This document shows positions 12,447 to 27,881 of a stretch of 64,000 nt of DNA, piece by piece. The notes below the pieces were generated by a model. The model was not told the DNA's origin. It ran no database searches and saw nothing but the letters and a program-made list of their open reading frames with translations. Location: the NCBI GenBank assembly GCA_963924555.1, contig OZ004584.1, forward strand, positions 8,997,753 to 9,061,752. Reading direction: 5' to 3'. Origin of the DNA: Crambe crambe (lineage: Eukaryota; Porifera; Demospongiae; Poecilosclerida; Crambeidae). Within the stretch, counting starts at the first letter, position 1, and every line of letters starts with the position of its first letter. The translations under genes and the position numbers were made by a program.

Positions 12447-13682
12447 ATGCTGTATAAGAGATTTTTCTCCAATAGGAAGGTATGACTTTTACTCACGTCG
12501 CACTCATCACAAAGCTGCTCTGTTTAGGTCGGGTTCGTGGATAAGGTGCGCATCTATGCACGAGGAGGATGTGGAGGTCAAGGGTCAAGTAGAATTGGTG
12601 GAATGGGTGGAGCTGGGGGAGATGTAGAAGTATGTGCAGTGGAGGGAACTGCTTTAAGTGACATAGCTAGAATGAAAACTAAAAGATTTGTGGCTGGTAC
12701 AGGAATAAACAGCAAGAGAGTAATGATTCATGGGAAAAAGGGTAGTGGAGTTGTCATCAAAGTTCCTCCTGGGACAGTCGTGTACGACCAGGATGAAAAG
12801 CAAGAGGTAATCAGAATTTTTAAATCATACACTGTATGTATGTATGTGAAGCTATAAAAGGTGTTTGATCTGGATGTTGCCGGAAAGAAAGGAATATTGG
12901 TAAAAGGTGGTGATGGGGGAAGTCACACGACTCTTAACTGCAGTGGTCTTTCAGGGCAGCGAAGAATGTATGTATTGAAACTGAAGAGTATAGCTGATGT
13001 GGGACTGGTTGGGTGAGTTTTATTTGTGCATCCACACTGACTGGAGGGACCCAAATGCAGCTTTCCAAATGCAGGAAAGTCCACATTGCTGGGAGCACTC
13101 TCAAATGCCAGACCCAAAGTTGCCAATTATCCATGTAATGATTCATTGGAATGCTTTCTGTTCACTCTTTAAAATGTTCTTTTATATATATATATATATA
13201 TTTTAGTTACCACCTTGAGACCTTATCTTGGGACCATCTCTCAAGGTCAGGGAGAGTTGCTGACCATAGCTGACCTGCCAGGTCTTGTGGAAGGAGCACA
13301 TCAAAATGTGGGCATGGGTCACAAATTTCTCCAGCACATTGAGAGAACTAGAGTCTTATTATATGTGGTAGACATCAATGGCTTCCAATTGTCTGGGCGC
13401 CATGTTCCAAGAACTCCGTACGAGACCACAGAGCTGTTAGTGGACGAGTTAGAAATGTACTCTCCTGGGCTAGCATACCAACGTAAAGCTGTCTTGGTTG
13501 TCAACAAAATGGACACACCACAAACACTCCAACACTTTGAAACACTACTCCAGCAGATAAAGGCGCAAAGTCCACTAGACTTTCACTGTATAGTGGGTTG
13601 CTCAGCTTTGAACAAGACGGGAATGGAAACCATTAAAAACATTTTGTTTGAAATATTTGCAAATATAAAAGAATCACTGTGA
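12447..13682 (+). CDS. GTPBP10: Obg-family GTPase GTPBP10 (mitochondrial ribosome assembly)
   Basis: Five exons (12447-12479, 12528-12806, 12861-13012, 13061-13134, 13207-13682) give 337 residues. The first exon encodes a short basic MLYKRFFSNRK start, consistent with mitochondrial import. Then comes the glycine-rich Obg fold (RGGCGGQG, GGMGGAGGD, KRFVAGTG, VPPGTVV), and the G domain: P-loop FPNAGKST on its own 74-bp exon, FTTLRPYLG (switch I), DLPGLVEGAH (G3), VVNKMD (G4), GCSALNKTG (G5). The sequence IERTRVLLYVVDINGFQLS and the short C terminus match GTPBP10, not MTG2. Human GTPBP10 assists late assembly of the large mitoribosomal subunit. Its 3' end overlaps the last exon of ACMSD on the other strand. 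Confidence 0.95.
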
Positions 13683-15121
13683 GATTTTGTTTGTAAGGAT
13701 GGGAGTGAGTTTGGGTTGCTTCAAGGGAGGCTGATTGTCTACGGAAAACTGTTCAGAATCAAGACCAAGAAATTCCATGGCATTCCCTCCTAGCACTTTG
13801 TCCTTTCACAAGAAGTCCAACAAATGATTCAAACAGCTACTGTACTAATCATCACGAATAGAAATACCTTAGTTTGCTGGTCCCATTCGGTAATCGATTC
13901 TATAAGCTTGCCCGGATGATGTTCTCCAAGAGGAAAGGGGTAATCACTACCTAGAATCACCCGATCAATCCCCATAGTCGAAGTCAAGTACTTGAGAGCT
14001 TGCTCGTCATGAACAAGCGAATCTGTATACAGTTGACCAACATACTTTCTACAAAATCATATTCACAAGATGATGTCACCCCAATAAGCTAGAGATGCAT
14101 ACCGTGGATTGAAGGGATTTTCTGTAGCACAGAGGTCAGGCCTCACATTGTAACCATGCTCTATTCGTCCAATCAGGTAAGGAAAAGCCCCTCCTCCATG
14201 TGCAAAACACACCTTAAGACGAGGAAACCGTTCAAGGACTCCACCCATCAGTAGAGAGCACATGGCAGTGGCTGTCTCTGCCGGCATACCTACTAGCCAG
14301 GGTAACCAGTATTTCTTCATTCTGCCATCCAGCTGCATGTCCCAGGGGTGGACAAATATGGCAGCTCCAAGTTCCTCTGCAGCCTGTTACCACACATGCC
14401 TATATTACAACCAATGCAAGATTGAATCGTGAACCTACAGCAAAGAAAGTCAGCAATTCTGGAGCATCAAGATTCCAGTCTTTGATGTGTGAACCGATCT
14501 GAACACCTGGAAAACCCAACTCTTTGACACAGCGCTCAAGTTCCCTGACTGCCAGGTCTGGCGCTTGCATAGGTAGCGTCCCAAGAGCCACAAAGCGCTT
14601 AGGATTTTCTCGCACAGAAGCTGCTAAGTCGTCATTCAAAAGACGGCACAGGTCCAGTGTGTCTTCAGGTTTGGCCTGAAAAGAGCATTAATTGCGTCAA
14701 AAGAAGGAGAAAGAAAGAGATACTAACCCAGTAGCTGAACATTACTGGTACAGTAGACAGCACTTGGACAGTCACACCTGAATACAAAAATCCAATAGCT
14801 AGAGAAGTAGGTATTCATGGTACAGAGCTTCACACCTGTCTCATCCATGTTCTTTATTCTAACTTCAGGATCCCAGCAATTGCTGTCAATGACACGAAAT
14901 AACTGGCCATCTTTCATCATCTTTGCCTTCCCTTGACAATGGTGCACTAACTGAATCCATCCTCCATAACCATAACGCTATGTATTTGAAAAACAAGCTG
15001 CCAGCCATTTAGCTTACAATTATCAGCCTACCTCCTTCAAATCTGGCCATCTTTTGGGCAGGATATGGCAGTGAACGTCCACTTTAAAAGGAGCACTACG
15101 CTCCTTTGCTTTGTCCTCCAT
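13674..15121 (-). CDS. ACMSD: 2-amino-3-carboxymuconate-6-semialdehyde decarboxylase
   Basis: Seven exons (15032-15121, 14836-14977, 14728-14777, 14439-14675, 14103-14383, 13868-14048, 13674-13802) encode 369 residues. ACMSD is a zinc amidohydrolase that decarboxylates ACMS in the kynurenine branch of tryptophan breakdown, diverting carbon from quinolinate and NAD synthesis. Visible features: metal-binding DVHCHILP near the N terminus, NCWDPEVRI, GTLPMQAP, FPGVQIGSH, HPWDMQLDGR, the strongly conserved WLPWLVGMPAET, CFAHGGGAFP with a metal/active-site His, and the late SDYPFPLGE with the conserved Asp. The tail after FLGL is about 30 residues longer than in vertebrates. Start is the first ATG before DVHCH. 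The gene is convergent with GTPBP10; the coding ends overlap by 9 bp. Confidence 0.96.
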
Positions 15122-15146
15122 TGCGCGCGATCGCGATAGATTGCAG

Positions 15147-15154
15147 TGACGTCA
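15147..15154. promoter_or_regulatory. CRE palindrome in ACMSD promoter
   Basis: TGACGTCA lies 26 bp upstream of the ACMSD start codon and about 35 bp downstream of the stop of SOAT-like A. A CG-rich GCGCGCGATCGCGA patch sits between it and the ATG. Confidence 0.55.
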
Positions 15155-15188
15155 TGTACAAAATTATTCACCACTACAAAAATTAATA

Positions 15189-17196
15189 TTAAGAATTATC
15201 ACTGTAAAAACATTCCCAAGTTTTCCAAGTGATATAGCCCATGTCATCCTGGTAGCAATACACACGAGCAGCTATTTCTGTCAAATAGCAGCTTTGAAAA
15301 ATGGTGTATCCCACACATGTAAATATAAACGTCACAAGCTTGGTAAACCTGATTCCCAACAGATAGACAATACCTGTGAGCATTCATTTGAAATCAGTCA
15401 ACAACTTACATTTGAAAACCAGCCAACAAAAAAATAACTTTACTACTCACCTCCAATAAAAGCAAATAAAATAACGAACACGGGCAAGAAGAAACCCATC
15501 CCTATTCCAGTGAGAAAGTCATGCAGTAGTGCCGAGATCACGATGGCTGGAAGGCCTGCCAAAGTACGATAGCCTACCAGCTGCAGAAAATTAAATGATC
15601 GACTGGAAATAGTTAGTTTAAATCTTACCGAGCGAAGGTCTTGATAAATATAAGTGACGAGATAGTCATACACTTGTACATTCCATGTTCTATAAAACTC
15701 TGAGTAATCCACAGCAGACCACCAGTTCTTTAAAAAAGAAAGTTTCAATAGATAATCATGCTTTCAGCTATTAAACACACCAGATAAAACTCTCTGTCAG
15801 CAAATCTCGTCAGCTCTGCTGTGAAGTTGAACCAAGCATGGAAAACAATAATGGAACAGAGGAAATACATGAGAGGAGAGACCAGCAAGCAGACCAGGTA
15901 CGAGTCAACAAGATCATCGAGTCTATACATATACACTATCATTATCAAAGTATATGGTCATAGGTGGGGGCTTACTTCATCGACTTTGGAAAAAGCACTT
16001 CCATGAATATTACTTGGGAGGCAAACAATACCCACACGAACTTAATGTCGAATACGGTGAATGAAAATACCATCACAATCATAACAAACTCACCTGAATG
16101 GCATACAGCAGCACATTCTTCCAGTTGATGGGACCTTTATTCCTGTAGTTTGCACAACACTTGACAAATACTCTAACATGATAGAGGCATACCTCGGGTA
16201 ATGGTCTCTGTAAAGGAAAGTAGGTGCAAAGAGGAAGTAAAGGTACTGCGAGAAAGAGGCAACTCGAGGAGACATCTGCCCAGCATACCACTCTGCTGGT
16301 CCAAACTTGTCGTCTTTGCTCCACGGATAGAGTACTTTGTACGCATTCTCGCGTATAAAAGAATAACCTTTCATACATAACCTGATCTGCAAATAATTCA
16401 CACTTATCACATATTGCGTCTCGCACACAGTTGAATGTACCTGTTCAACGAATGCTATCAGTCTAGGTATGGAGGAAAGATGCAGCGAGTTAACAGTTTG
16501 CCATACCAGATAAAACGTCGTAGAGGGATAGATCAAGAAGAAGGTGAAAAAAAGGAAATTTGCAACAGCAGCACTTAGTCTCCTTAACTTGATCCAGACC
16601 TATATATGCATACACACTCGCATCATTTCCCCATACTATAGTGTTATTATCTTACTTGGAATGCATAATATAGAAGGAAAAAGCCCACCAATTGAGCACA
16701 CTCAAGCCCAGTGAATACCAACCAGTCCTTTGCACCACCCAATAATAGAGGAGCTTTACTTAGAACATTCACCTGAAAACTGCCACCAAAAAAAATAAAT
16801 CAGATCCTCGTCCAAAGGAAAAAGGTCATATTCATAAGGTTTTGGCCCCTAGATCATAGATACATAGGAGACAACAGCGTGTTATTAGCTAAATGCCTGC
16901 CGAGATAGCGTGGCCAAATCATGTTGATAAGTGGTGATAGCCCTATACTCTCTTACCTTTGTGCACGGTAACTGTCTCTGAGTACAATGAAGATCGTGAA
17001 GAGAATAAGTTGGGCTGTACATGCATTGTAGAAACCATGGATATAGGGATTACTCTCAGTCAAGTGGCTACAGGTGAATGATTTCCTTCATATAGGGGGT
17101 CAGTTAAGCCATTTAGTGTTCTTACTCGTATAGAGAACTTCTTTGCTTGTAGATTTTCTTCTTTTTTTTGAAGCTAGACGTAGATGAATACTGCAT
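15189..17196 (-). CDS. SOAT/ACAT-like membrane O-acyltransferase, copy A
   Basis: Multi-exon MBOAT protein from ATG 17196 to stop 15189, closest to sterol O-acyltransferases, ER enzymes that esterify cholesterol with acyl-CoA. Recognisable blocks: an N-terminal lysine-rich cytosolic start; FIRENAYKVLYPWSK; SQYLYFLFAPTFLYRDHYPR (16,190-16,260); HAWFNFTAELTRFADREFY; NWWSAVDYSEFYRTWN (about 15,670-15,725); SALLHDF containing the catalytic-type His; and hydrophobic membrane helices to the end. In the FYxDWWN signature the Asp is Asn and the last Asn is Ser (FYLNWWS), and the usual VHDW after RTWN is VYDY. Not every internal exon boundary was fixed. Substrate could be a sterol or another alcohol. 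Head-to-head with CFAP210, 91 bp between start codons. Confidence 0.87.
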
Positions 17197-17287
17197 CGTG
17201 AAAATAAATTTTCGAAATTATTAGATTTTCGTTGAATTAGAAGTCGTTACCATAGAAACTGAATAAGAAGATACACATACAACAGTG

Positions 17288-19451
17288 ATGATGGCAACTA
17301 AAGTTGCATCTTACGGGCGGGGGAAGGCACCCTTACGTTCAAATCGAGTGGATCCACACGGCCTACAAGCGGCTTCTACCGATGAAGCAACTAAACCATC
17401 TCAAGTTAGCAATTTCTTTAAAAGTGCAAACTCTTGGCTAATAGTTTCTGTGTCCTATAGGTGGTGGTACTTGGTGCCAGTGAGTGGCAGAGGATGACTG
17501 GCAAGTCGATATCCGACAGAGAGTATGCTTCTTACAAGGAAGCTCAAATACAGAAGAGAAGAGAGGCTCTTCATGAAATGTCCAAGGACAGAGTCAAACA
17601 TTGGGAGAACACTATTGCAGGGCAGAGACAGAAGCGATTACATGCACGCCAATTGCGTCTTGAACAGGAAGAGGTAAGCAAGTCGGCTCTATGAAAATTT
17701 GAAGGTAATTTTAATTCTTTATAGAAAGAAGCATTAGAGAGAGACCAGAGAGAAGCTGCATTTCAGGCAGAGGAACGCAGAAGAGCTATAGACCGAGCTA
17801 AAACTGTTCTCTATTATGAGACAGACCGTGTCAGACAGCTCCACGTAAGTTATTTTAAAGTTAACAATAAGCTCATTAAAATGTTTCATTACAGAGTGCT
17901 TTGATGGTGTCAGAAATGCTGAGAGAAAGGGAAGCGCAACTAGAATACAAGGCACAGCATCAAGACTTAAAAAAGAAAATAGATGCAAAGATAATCCAAC
18001 ATCAAGAAGAGGTTGCTATTAAAGAGATATTTTAAATAACATCAGTGAATTTCTGATTGTAGGAGAGAGAGAAAGCTACTATTGCCGATTTGAAAGTGGC
18101 AAAAGAACGACTCGAACGGAGAATGAGCCTATCTCAGTTCCATACCAAACAGTGAGTCTCTCTTTCTCTCTTCTCGACATTGATCGTTATTTTGCAGAGC
18201 TGCCGAAAAAGAGCAAAAGAAGTTGCAAGAAAGGTTAGAACACTTGGAAGAGCAACGGAAATTGGACAAGGAAGGAGAAGAGTTTCAGATGAAAAAGTTG
18301 GAATTGGCTAAGGAGTGTTGGAAAGAAAAGGCCAGACAAAGGCAGGAACTGGATGCTGTACTGCAGGAGAAATTAAAGAAGGAGGAGGAAGATGTACGGC
18401 AGGAAGAGGTTGAAGGGGAACGTCTCAAGATCTTCACTAAAGCCAAGAGGGCAAGTTATCACCAGCAGTTTGTGTGTGTAACCATCATGACCTCAGAATA
18501 ATTGTAGCACATGGATAAGCTGCGGAAAGAGAAGGAAGAAGAGCTCTCAAGAAAATTCAGGGAACACCAGCAGCGAATGAGTGACTTACTGCTTGGGCAG
18601 ATGCAACAGGCATCGAGTGATGAAGACCAGCGTATAGCCAAAGCAATAAAAGAGCAAGAAGCGAAACGAGAAGTGAGCTAGAGATCTTGTGAACATGGGG
18701 CATAATAGATTGATACATGTAGGCTCAAGAACGAGAAAAAGAAGAAAGATTTAAGGCAGCGACAAGAGATATCCAAAAACACATGTTGGAGCAAATGACA
18801 AAATTAGAACAGGACCGAAATGATCGAGAACGAATGGACAAAGAGATGCTCAAGCAGAGAATCGTCCAGGATCAGAAGGTGTACATGTTGATAATACCCT
18901 CCCTGTACAGTCATTTCAAGTAATTTAAACTTCCAGTTCCATTCCAAACAAATGGACAAGCTGATCAAGGCAAAACAAGATGCGAAAGACCTGCAACAAT
19001 TCCATTCCTCTCAGATCAAAGAAATAAAAGCTAGGAAGAAGGCTGAAGCAGAAGAAGGCATCTCTTATAATCGCAAGAATAAGGAATTGTTACAGGTCAG
19101 TATAAAGGCTCGAATCACATTTATGTGGAGATATAGCTCCACGTTACAGGTTGAAGAGGCCCAGTTTCAACAGTATGCTTCCAAACTGACGAGTGAAGTC
19201 AAAGCACGGGGTGCTCCCATAAGGCCCTTGCAGGAAACTGCCAAGAAACCAGCAGGTCAAGTATTGTTTTGGAGCCCAGTACGAGTGCTTTAAGTTCTAT
19301 CGTTACAGGTGGTGGACATGGGCCTGTACTATCAGACTATGCAGTTTGTCCCAGTTACTTGGTGAATGACTCCACTGATGTAGAGTTACCTTCATATGGT
19401 TCCCATCAAGTACCAAAGAATACACAAAAACGTATGGGCTTTATTTGGTGA
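17288..19451 (+). CDS. CFAP210: Cilia- and flagella-associated protein 210 (CCDC173)
   Basis: Eleven exons (17288-17404, 17461-17673, 17725-17844, 17895-18011, 18063-18151, 18198-18450, 18508-18672, 18723-18878, 18937-19095, 19150-19255, 19309-19451) sum to 546 codons, 545 residues, close to the vertebrate protein. It is almost all charged coiled coil. Family-specific runs include VKHWENTIAGQRQKR, RAIDRAKTVLYYETDRVRQLH, ALMVSEMLRERE. In other animals CFAP210 is a microtubule inner protein of the doublets of motile cilia; sponge larvae and choanocytes are ciliated, so this fits. Exon 6 ends in an AGG/GCAAGT donor, a good GC-AG intron. An earlier in-frame GTG at 17285 was not used as start because ATG 17288 is available. 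Confidence 0.93.
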
Positions 19452-19487
19452 CAATAACAGATAACAGCACCTTATAGTGTGTAATAG

Positions 19488-22959
<3,472 letters not shown>

Positions 22960-23022
22960 GATAGGAGTGCTTTGCTAGCTAGCTCACCAAACGATGCGCT
23001 TTAATAAGAAATTCCAGGCGCA

Positions 23023-24426
23023 ATGTTTTTGGTCAGCTTTCTTGTGGTTCAGTGTGTTGTACTCAAATTCTGTATCTGTAGTTGGGGAGATCGCAGCTAC
23101 GAGTTTAGATCTTGTGTGAGCGACTGTGATGCAGTGAATTGTACTGGCTCTGGTGTCGAGGAACGGTTGCCCTGGGTACTTAGGTTGTTGAGATGGAGCT
23201 GTGGGGAGGAGTGTCAATATCAGTGCATGTGGCAAGTAACCAGTGAGGACGTTCGACTGAATAGACCTGTTAAGCAGTTCTTTGGAAAGGTTGGAAACAG
23301 TATTGCACTTACCTATAACAGATTGCTTAGTTTTGGATTTTGTGCAGTGGCCTTTTGTGAGAGTGTTTGGTGTGCAGGAGCCAGCATCGGCAATCTTTTC
23401 TGCTTTCAATGGGATCAGTGTTGCAATTGGATTCAGGAAATTCCGTCAACAAGTTCCCAAGGTCTATCCATATCATTATGTCTTACTATTCCAGTTCTTG
23501 GTAAGTCGAAACGATGCAAACAGGCAAACAGGCAACTTGCACACCTAACAGGTGAATGTGCATGCATGGATTTGGTCAACCATCTTTCACTCGAGGGATT
23601 TGTACTGGACAGAAAGACTGGATTATTTCAGTGCTGCTTCACTCATTGTGACAGGAATTGTAGTGCAGTTTGTGAGGTGATATTAGGTATTTCATTTATT
23701 ATTATATCCACAACTATACATCATTTATCTTGTGCAGAATATCAGGTCCCACTGCCTTGAAGTGGTAGGTTATTGGCATTAGGATGACTGATGTTTATTC
23801 CACTAAATCTACAGGCATCTGGTGTATGCTTTAGTGTGGACAGGGCTGTTTTGTTGCCATGTTGCTTATCTCTCCTTGTTCCGTTTTGACTATGGCTATA
23901 ACATTGCAGCAAGTGTGCTCTGTGGTAAGTGTTGGTGGACAAGTAACAGTATACATTGTTGATAAAGTGCTTTGCAGGTGTAATGTACAGTATAGTGTGG
24001 GTCATATGGTGCATCAAGGTGATTGTGATGCTATCAGTATTCTCAATATATCATTTTACTTTGATCTTCCACTCCTACTATATTAAATACTTTTGAGTCG
24101 AGCAGAACAGACGAGAACGACCTTATGTATGGAAATGTATCGTTACTGTGGTTGCCACTTCTTGCTTTGTTTTGCTTGAGGTAAGGCGACACAATTAAGG
24201 CTATCGTTACATATGTGTATGGCAGGTGCTGGACTTTGCTCCATTGTGGTGGACCTTTGATGCACATTCTCTGTGGCATCTTTCCACCATCCCACTGCCT
24301 CTGATATGGTACAGGTTAGCACAAAATTTAATTTTATATGATTATGGAATTTATGATGTTTGTATCAGTTTTTTGATAGATGATGCAAATTATGAAGTCA
24401 AGGACATGAAAAGGAAACAAGTTTAA
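23023..24426 (+). CDS. PGAP3: Post-GPI attachment to proteins factor 3
   Basis: Nine exons (23023-23289, 23348-23500, 23552-23676, 23738-23764, 23815-23924, 23978-24018, 24106-24180, 24226-24314, 24369-24426) give 314 residues, near the usual 320. PGAP3 is the Golgi GPI-phospholipase A2 that removes the unsaturated sn-2 chain during GPI-anchor lipid remodelling. Seen: a hydrophobic signal-like start; a cysteine-rich luminal segment (FRSCVSDCDAVNC, CGEECQYQCMW); WPFVRVFGVQEPASA; then membrane helices with the CREST-type residues WSTIFHSRD, LDYFSAAS, RFDYGYN and FDAHSLWHLSTIP, which hold the conserved Ser/His/Asp. Frame and phases are intact throughout. Confidence 0.95.
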
Positions 24427-24484
24427 AAGAACTGCATCATGTCCACTACGTTATTGATAAGAGCATTATTTATGTGAATAGCTA

Positions 24485-25227
24485 CTACTTTGGTCTCTTT
24501 ACATTTTTCTGGAATTGGCCTTCATTAGTGATATTTCCAGGAGGAGTGTAATTGGCTACTACATAAGATTGATTTCCCCTGCTCACTTTGGCCGAACCCA
24601 TATGGGTTGTGTCTGCCCACACCATTTGTGTAAAGTGGCCTGTTCCTCCTCTGAATCCTGGTTGGTTGAAATCGTAGTTTGATATCTCTTGATACCACAT
24701 ATTTGCTACTTCATCAGCTGTCAGTTCTGGACCACTCTTGTAGGCAAGATTTTGACCCATTCCTTGGTGGTTTCCATGCTGCAGTTGACCACTCTGAGCT
24801 AGGTGATTAGCCCATTCTTTGGCCTTTGCAGCAGCTGAAGATGACCACTTGAGAGGGGGGCTTCCATGACGTGCCCGTAGTCTGTTATGGGAAGCTAGCA
24901 GTGATTGACCAAAGTTCCCTATGCAACCAATAATATTAAAGAAAGATATTATCTTAAGTCCACAAAAGGAGAAGAAAACAACAACAAAAAACAACAAAAT
25001 ATTAGCTATATAGCTAACGTATTTATGGGAAGCTAGCAGTGATTGACCAAAGTTCCCTATGCAACCAATAATATTAAAGAAAGATATTATCTTAAGTCCA
25101 CAAAAGGAGAAGAAAACAACAACAAAAAACAACAAAATATTAGCTATATAGCTAACGTATTAATAAATCGAACTGCATCAATTAGCTTACCTGTTCCAGC
25201 AGATTGCTTTCCATTGCAACAACCCAT
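24485..25227 (-). CDS. GLIPR2: Golgi-associated CAP/SCP protein GLIPR2 (GAPR-1) type
   Basis: Two exons, 25191-25227 and 24485-24918, 156 residues. The CAP domain shows HNRLRARHGSPPLKWS, AKEWANHLAQSGQLQHG, GQNLA, VANMWYQEISNYDF, GTGHFTQMVWADTTHMG (the CAP signature GHFTQMVW) and VVANYTPPGN; the cavity His and Glu positions are kept. There is no signal peptide. The N terminus MGCCNGK has Gly2 for N-myristoylation and adjacent cysteines for palmitoylation, so peripheral membrane attachment on the cytosolic face is expected, as in GAPR-1. The intron contains a second copy of its own 3' splice site and the first coding bases, from a local tandem duplication. Confidence 0.93.
24885..25162. repeat. 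Tandem duplication across an intron-exon boundary of GLIPR2
   Basis: A unit of about 138 bp occurs twice in direct tandem (about 24885-25022 and 25023-25162), beginning with TATGGGAAGCTAGCAGTGA and ending with TATAGCTAACGTATT. The copies look identical by eye. Each contains a polypyrimidine/ATAG acceptor and the first about 30 coding bases of exon 2. Using the upstream copy as a mini-exon with the GTTAGC donor would break the frame. Confidence 0.85.
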
Positions 25228-25367
25228 GGTAATTAAACTGATGTTCTGCGCCTACAATCTCGATCTCGGACTTAAAAGGGAACGAAACGGAAGCGAAAAA
25301 AATATTTTTTTTAATAATAAGTAATAATTTTTTAATGTTCATGCATGACTTCCGCACCAAAAAAAAA

Positions 25368-27881
25368 TTAGTTTGCAACAAAACATTCATAAAAACGAGG
25401 GACGAAAGTGTTGACAAAGTTCTCTTCTTTCGGACAAGCTTTCCTAGCAAAGAACTCCACAGTGTAGCAAAAGAGCATGATTGACATACCAAGGTGCAAT
25501 GAGAAGTGAAGAAAATAGTTCCAACCAATACTTTGAGAAGATGGCTTGAGGAAAAACAATAAAGCTGGACATAATATTAAAAATGATGAGAGCATTTGAT
25601 ATAGATGATAGTATGACCTTACCACCAAAAGTGCCAAACTGAACCAGCAGCACAGGCATGACAAATCGCACGGGAGCCCACAGCACATACTCGTGATAAA
25701 CTCCAGAGATCAGGATGGTAGGAATCACTGCTACTTTATTGTAGATTTTACTATTGAATAGCTGATAGATAAAATAGCTGACAGCACCACAAAGTGTTGT
25801 ATTCATTATTACGACTAACATCTTTCAAGTCTTGATAAATGTATGCCTTTATCCAGTCATGTACCACCAAGTTCCACTTGCGGTAAAACTGGGAAAATGA
25901 TGTACACGTCCACCAGTTCTGCAAGTACAAAATTTATGAAACTGTCACGAGAAATTTGGTCCCCCATCAATAAAAGGTTCTGAAGAGAAATACAGTCCCC
26001 TCAGAGAAATACACCTTTGTGCATGCGCTCATAATAAGCAAGACCTATATAATACATTAATATTCAATTGTGCATCTTAATATATGACCAGGCCACCAAA
26101 AAGAGAGGTGTAATTGTAGGCAATGAACCATGCTGCTCATAATATGTGCAAGGACCACCTCTATATACACAGGGGATCATTCTTAGGAACATACAGACCC
26201 CGATGTCAAGGGGGGGTCCATTTTTTGGGAGGTGCTGATTTCTGCACGGGACTACTGTGCATGAACACACATTATCTATGTAAGCAGACGGTGTCCAGGG
26301 GACCACTATTGCATGACATAAACAACAAGGATAGCATAAAATCTTACAGAATAGAATTCTCGATCAGCAAAACATAAGAGTTCACCAAATAAATTGTGCC
26401 AGGAATGAAGAAAGAAGTAGCCAGCCATAAAGTGCAGCATTAACCCCCAGAGTGTGCAGGATAAGAAGGTCTCTGCAAATTTCTTGCCACTTTAACAGGA
26501 AAAATAAATGAAAATGACAAATCCAACCTATACAGAGTAATGACATCCACCTGCCATCAAAAGCTCCACTGAATATTTCTTTGGTAACAATGGTGACGAA
26601 TGTAACAGAGATAATACACTAAAAAGGCACAAATAATATTTCAATTAGCAGATCAGACTGTTAAAGTGGTACACATACATACCTTCACTAAGTGAGCAAA
26701 GACGCGAAGTATACGAACTTTTGGAATTCTGGACAGAGATCAGAGGGTTCATCACTAGCACACAAGTTGACTCACCACCCCACCTTGGATAATGGTCTCT
26801 GTAAAGGAGGGTGGGCGCAAAGAGGAAGTAAAGGTACTGAGAGAAAGAGCCGACTTGAGGAGACATCTGTCCAGCATACCACTCTGCTGGTCCAAACTCG
26901 TCATCTTTGCTCCATGGATATAGCACCTTGTATGCATTTTCTCGTACGAAAGAGATGCTTTTCATGGTAAACCTAAGCTATATTTATATAATCTAATGAT
27001 CTAAGATACTACAAAATGTGAGAAAAAGGTCACCTCTTCTATAGAAAGAACGAGAGCTGGCACAGGAGGAAGGTTGAAGTTAACTATTGTAGTAACCACT
27101 AGAATATGACCAATGATGTTGTAACAGATAAAGAACAGAAGGAAGCTAACATCAACTGCCAATCCAAAGTGGGAATGAGCAGAAATCCAAATCTGACAAA
27201 ATGGATTATAACTATGGTCATAAATAAATAAATTATCATAGGAGAGTGCACCTTAAAGACTGGATATACCAACAAAGACATTATTTGCAGAGGGATCCAT
27301 ACTGCGATTGCAGTAAGCTGCTGCTCTGCAGGACCAAATCCAATGCTGTAGTAAGCCACATCTACATAAGGTCTTTGGAAGAAGATTGCTGATTTAATAA
27401 CTAAAATACCATTGCTAACTCACTTTCCAGCTTCCACAGTATCTTTGAGGAGTGAATAGAGTATGCCGGTTATGACCATAACTATGAAAGCATGATATAG
27501 AGATTGAATATTTTCATCTCGACTAGACAGCTCACTGCAGTGAAATGCAGACATAAAAGAATTGCAGCATTAGTCTGCTCAAGTTACGTTAAAATTGAAT
27601 CCCTTGGACGAAAAATACGCTTCCTCTTTTGAGGAACTTTACTTTCAGATCTATGTGTTATGACAATACATACGTACAAGAGCAAAAGAAAAAGAATATC
27701 ACATACTTTTCCTTATCAGAAGAATAGTTATCACCACCCATGTATCCATTAACTCCATTCTCATCTTCTACCCTACCTTCCTTCTAGATTTACCATGAAC
27801 AATCATCAATCAGTATTAAAATGGGACATCACTCACTCTGCAGTGAGAATTTGCAGCAATCTGTCTCTTTCGTTCAATCAT
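25368..27881 (-). CDS. SOAT/ACAT-like membrane O-acyltransferase, copy B
   Basis: Second SOAT-type MBOAT, ATG at 27881 (MIERKRQIAANSHC), stop 25368. The second exon is acidic (EGRVEDENGVNG). Blocks in order: LYHAFIVMVITGILYSLL; GFGPAEQQLTAIAVWIPLQ; SFVRENAYKVLYPWSK; SQYLYFLFAPTLLYRDHYPR (about 26,780-26,850); FADREFYS; NWWTCTSFSQFYRKWN with VVHDW (about 25,850-25,920); SGVYHEYVLW with the catalytic His; and a C-terminal helix plus ACPKEENF tail. As in copy A, the FYxDWWN motif has Asn for Asp and Thr for the final Asn, but VHDW is kept. About 10 kb separates it from copy A on the same strand, so the pair arose by duplication with other genes now between, or older. Internal exon limits were only partly fixed. 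Confidence 0.87.

Noticed and set aside
26064..26377. Open frames inside SOAT copy B
   Set aside because: They lie in an intron between the FADREFYS exon and the NWWTC exon and show no conserved sequence.
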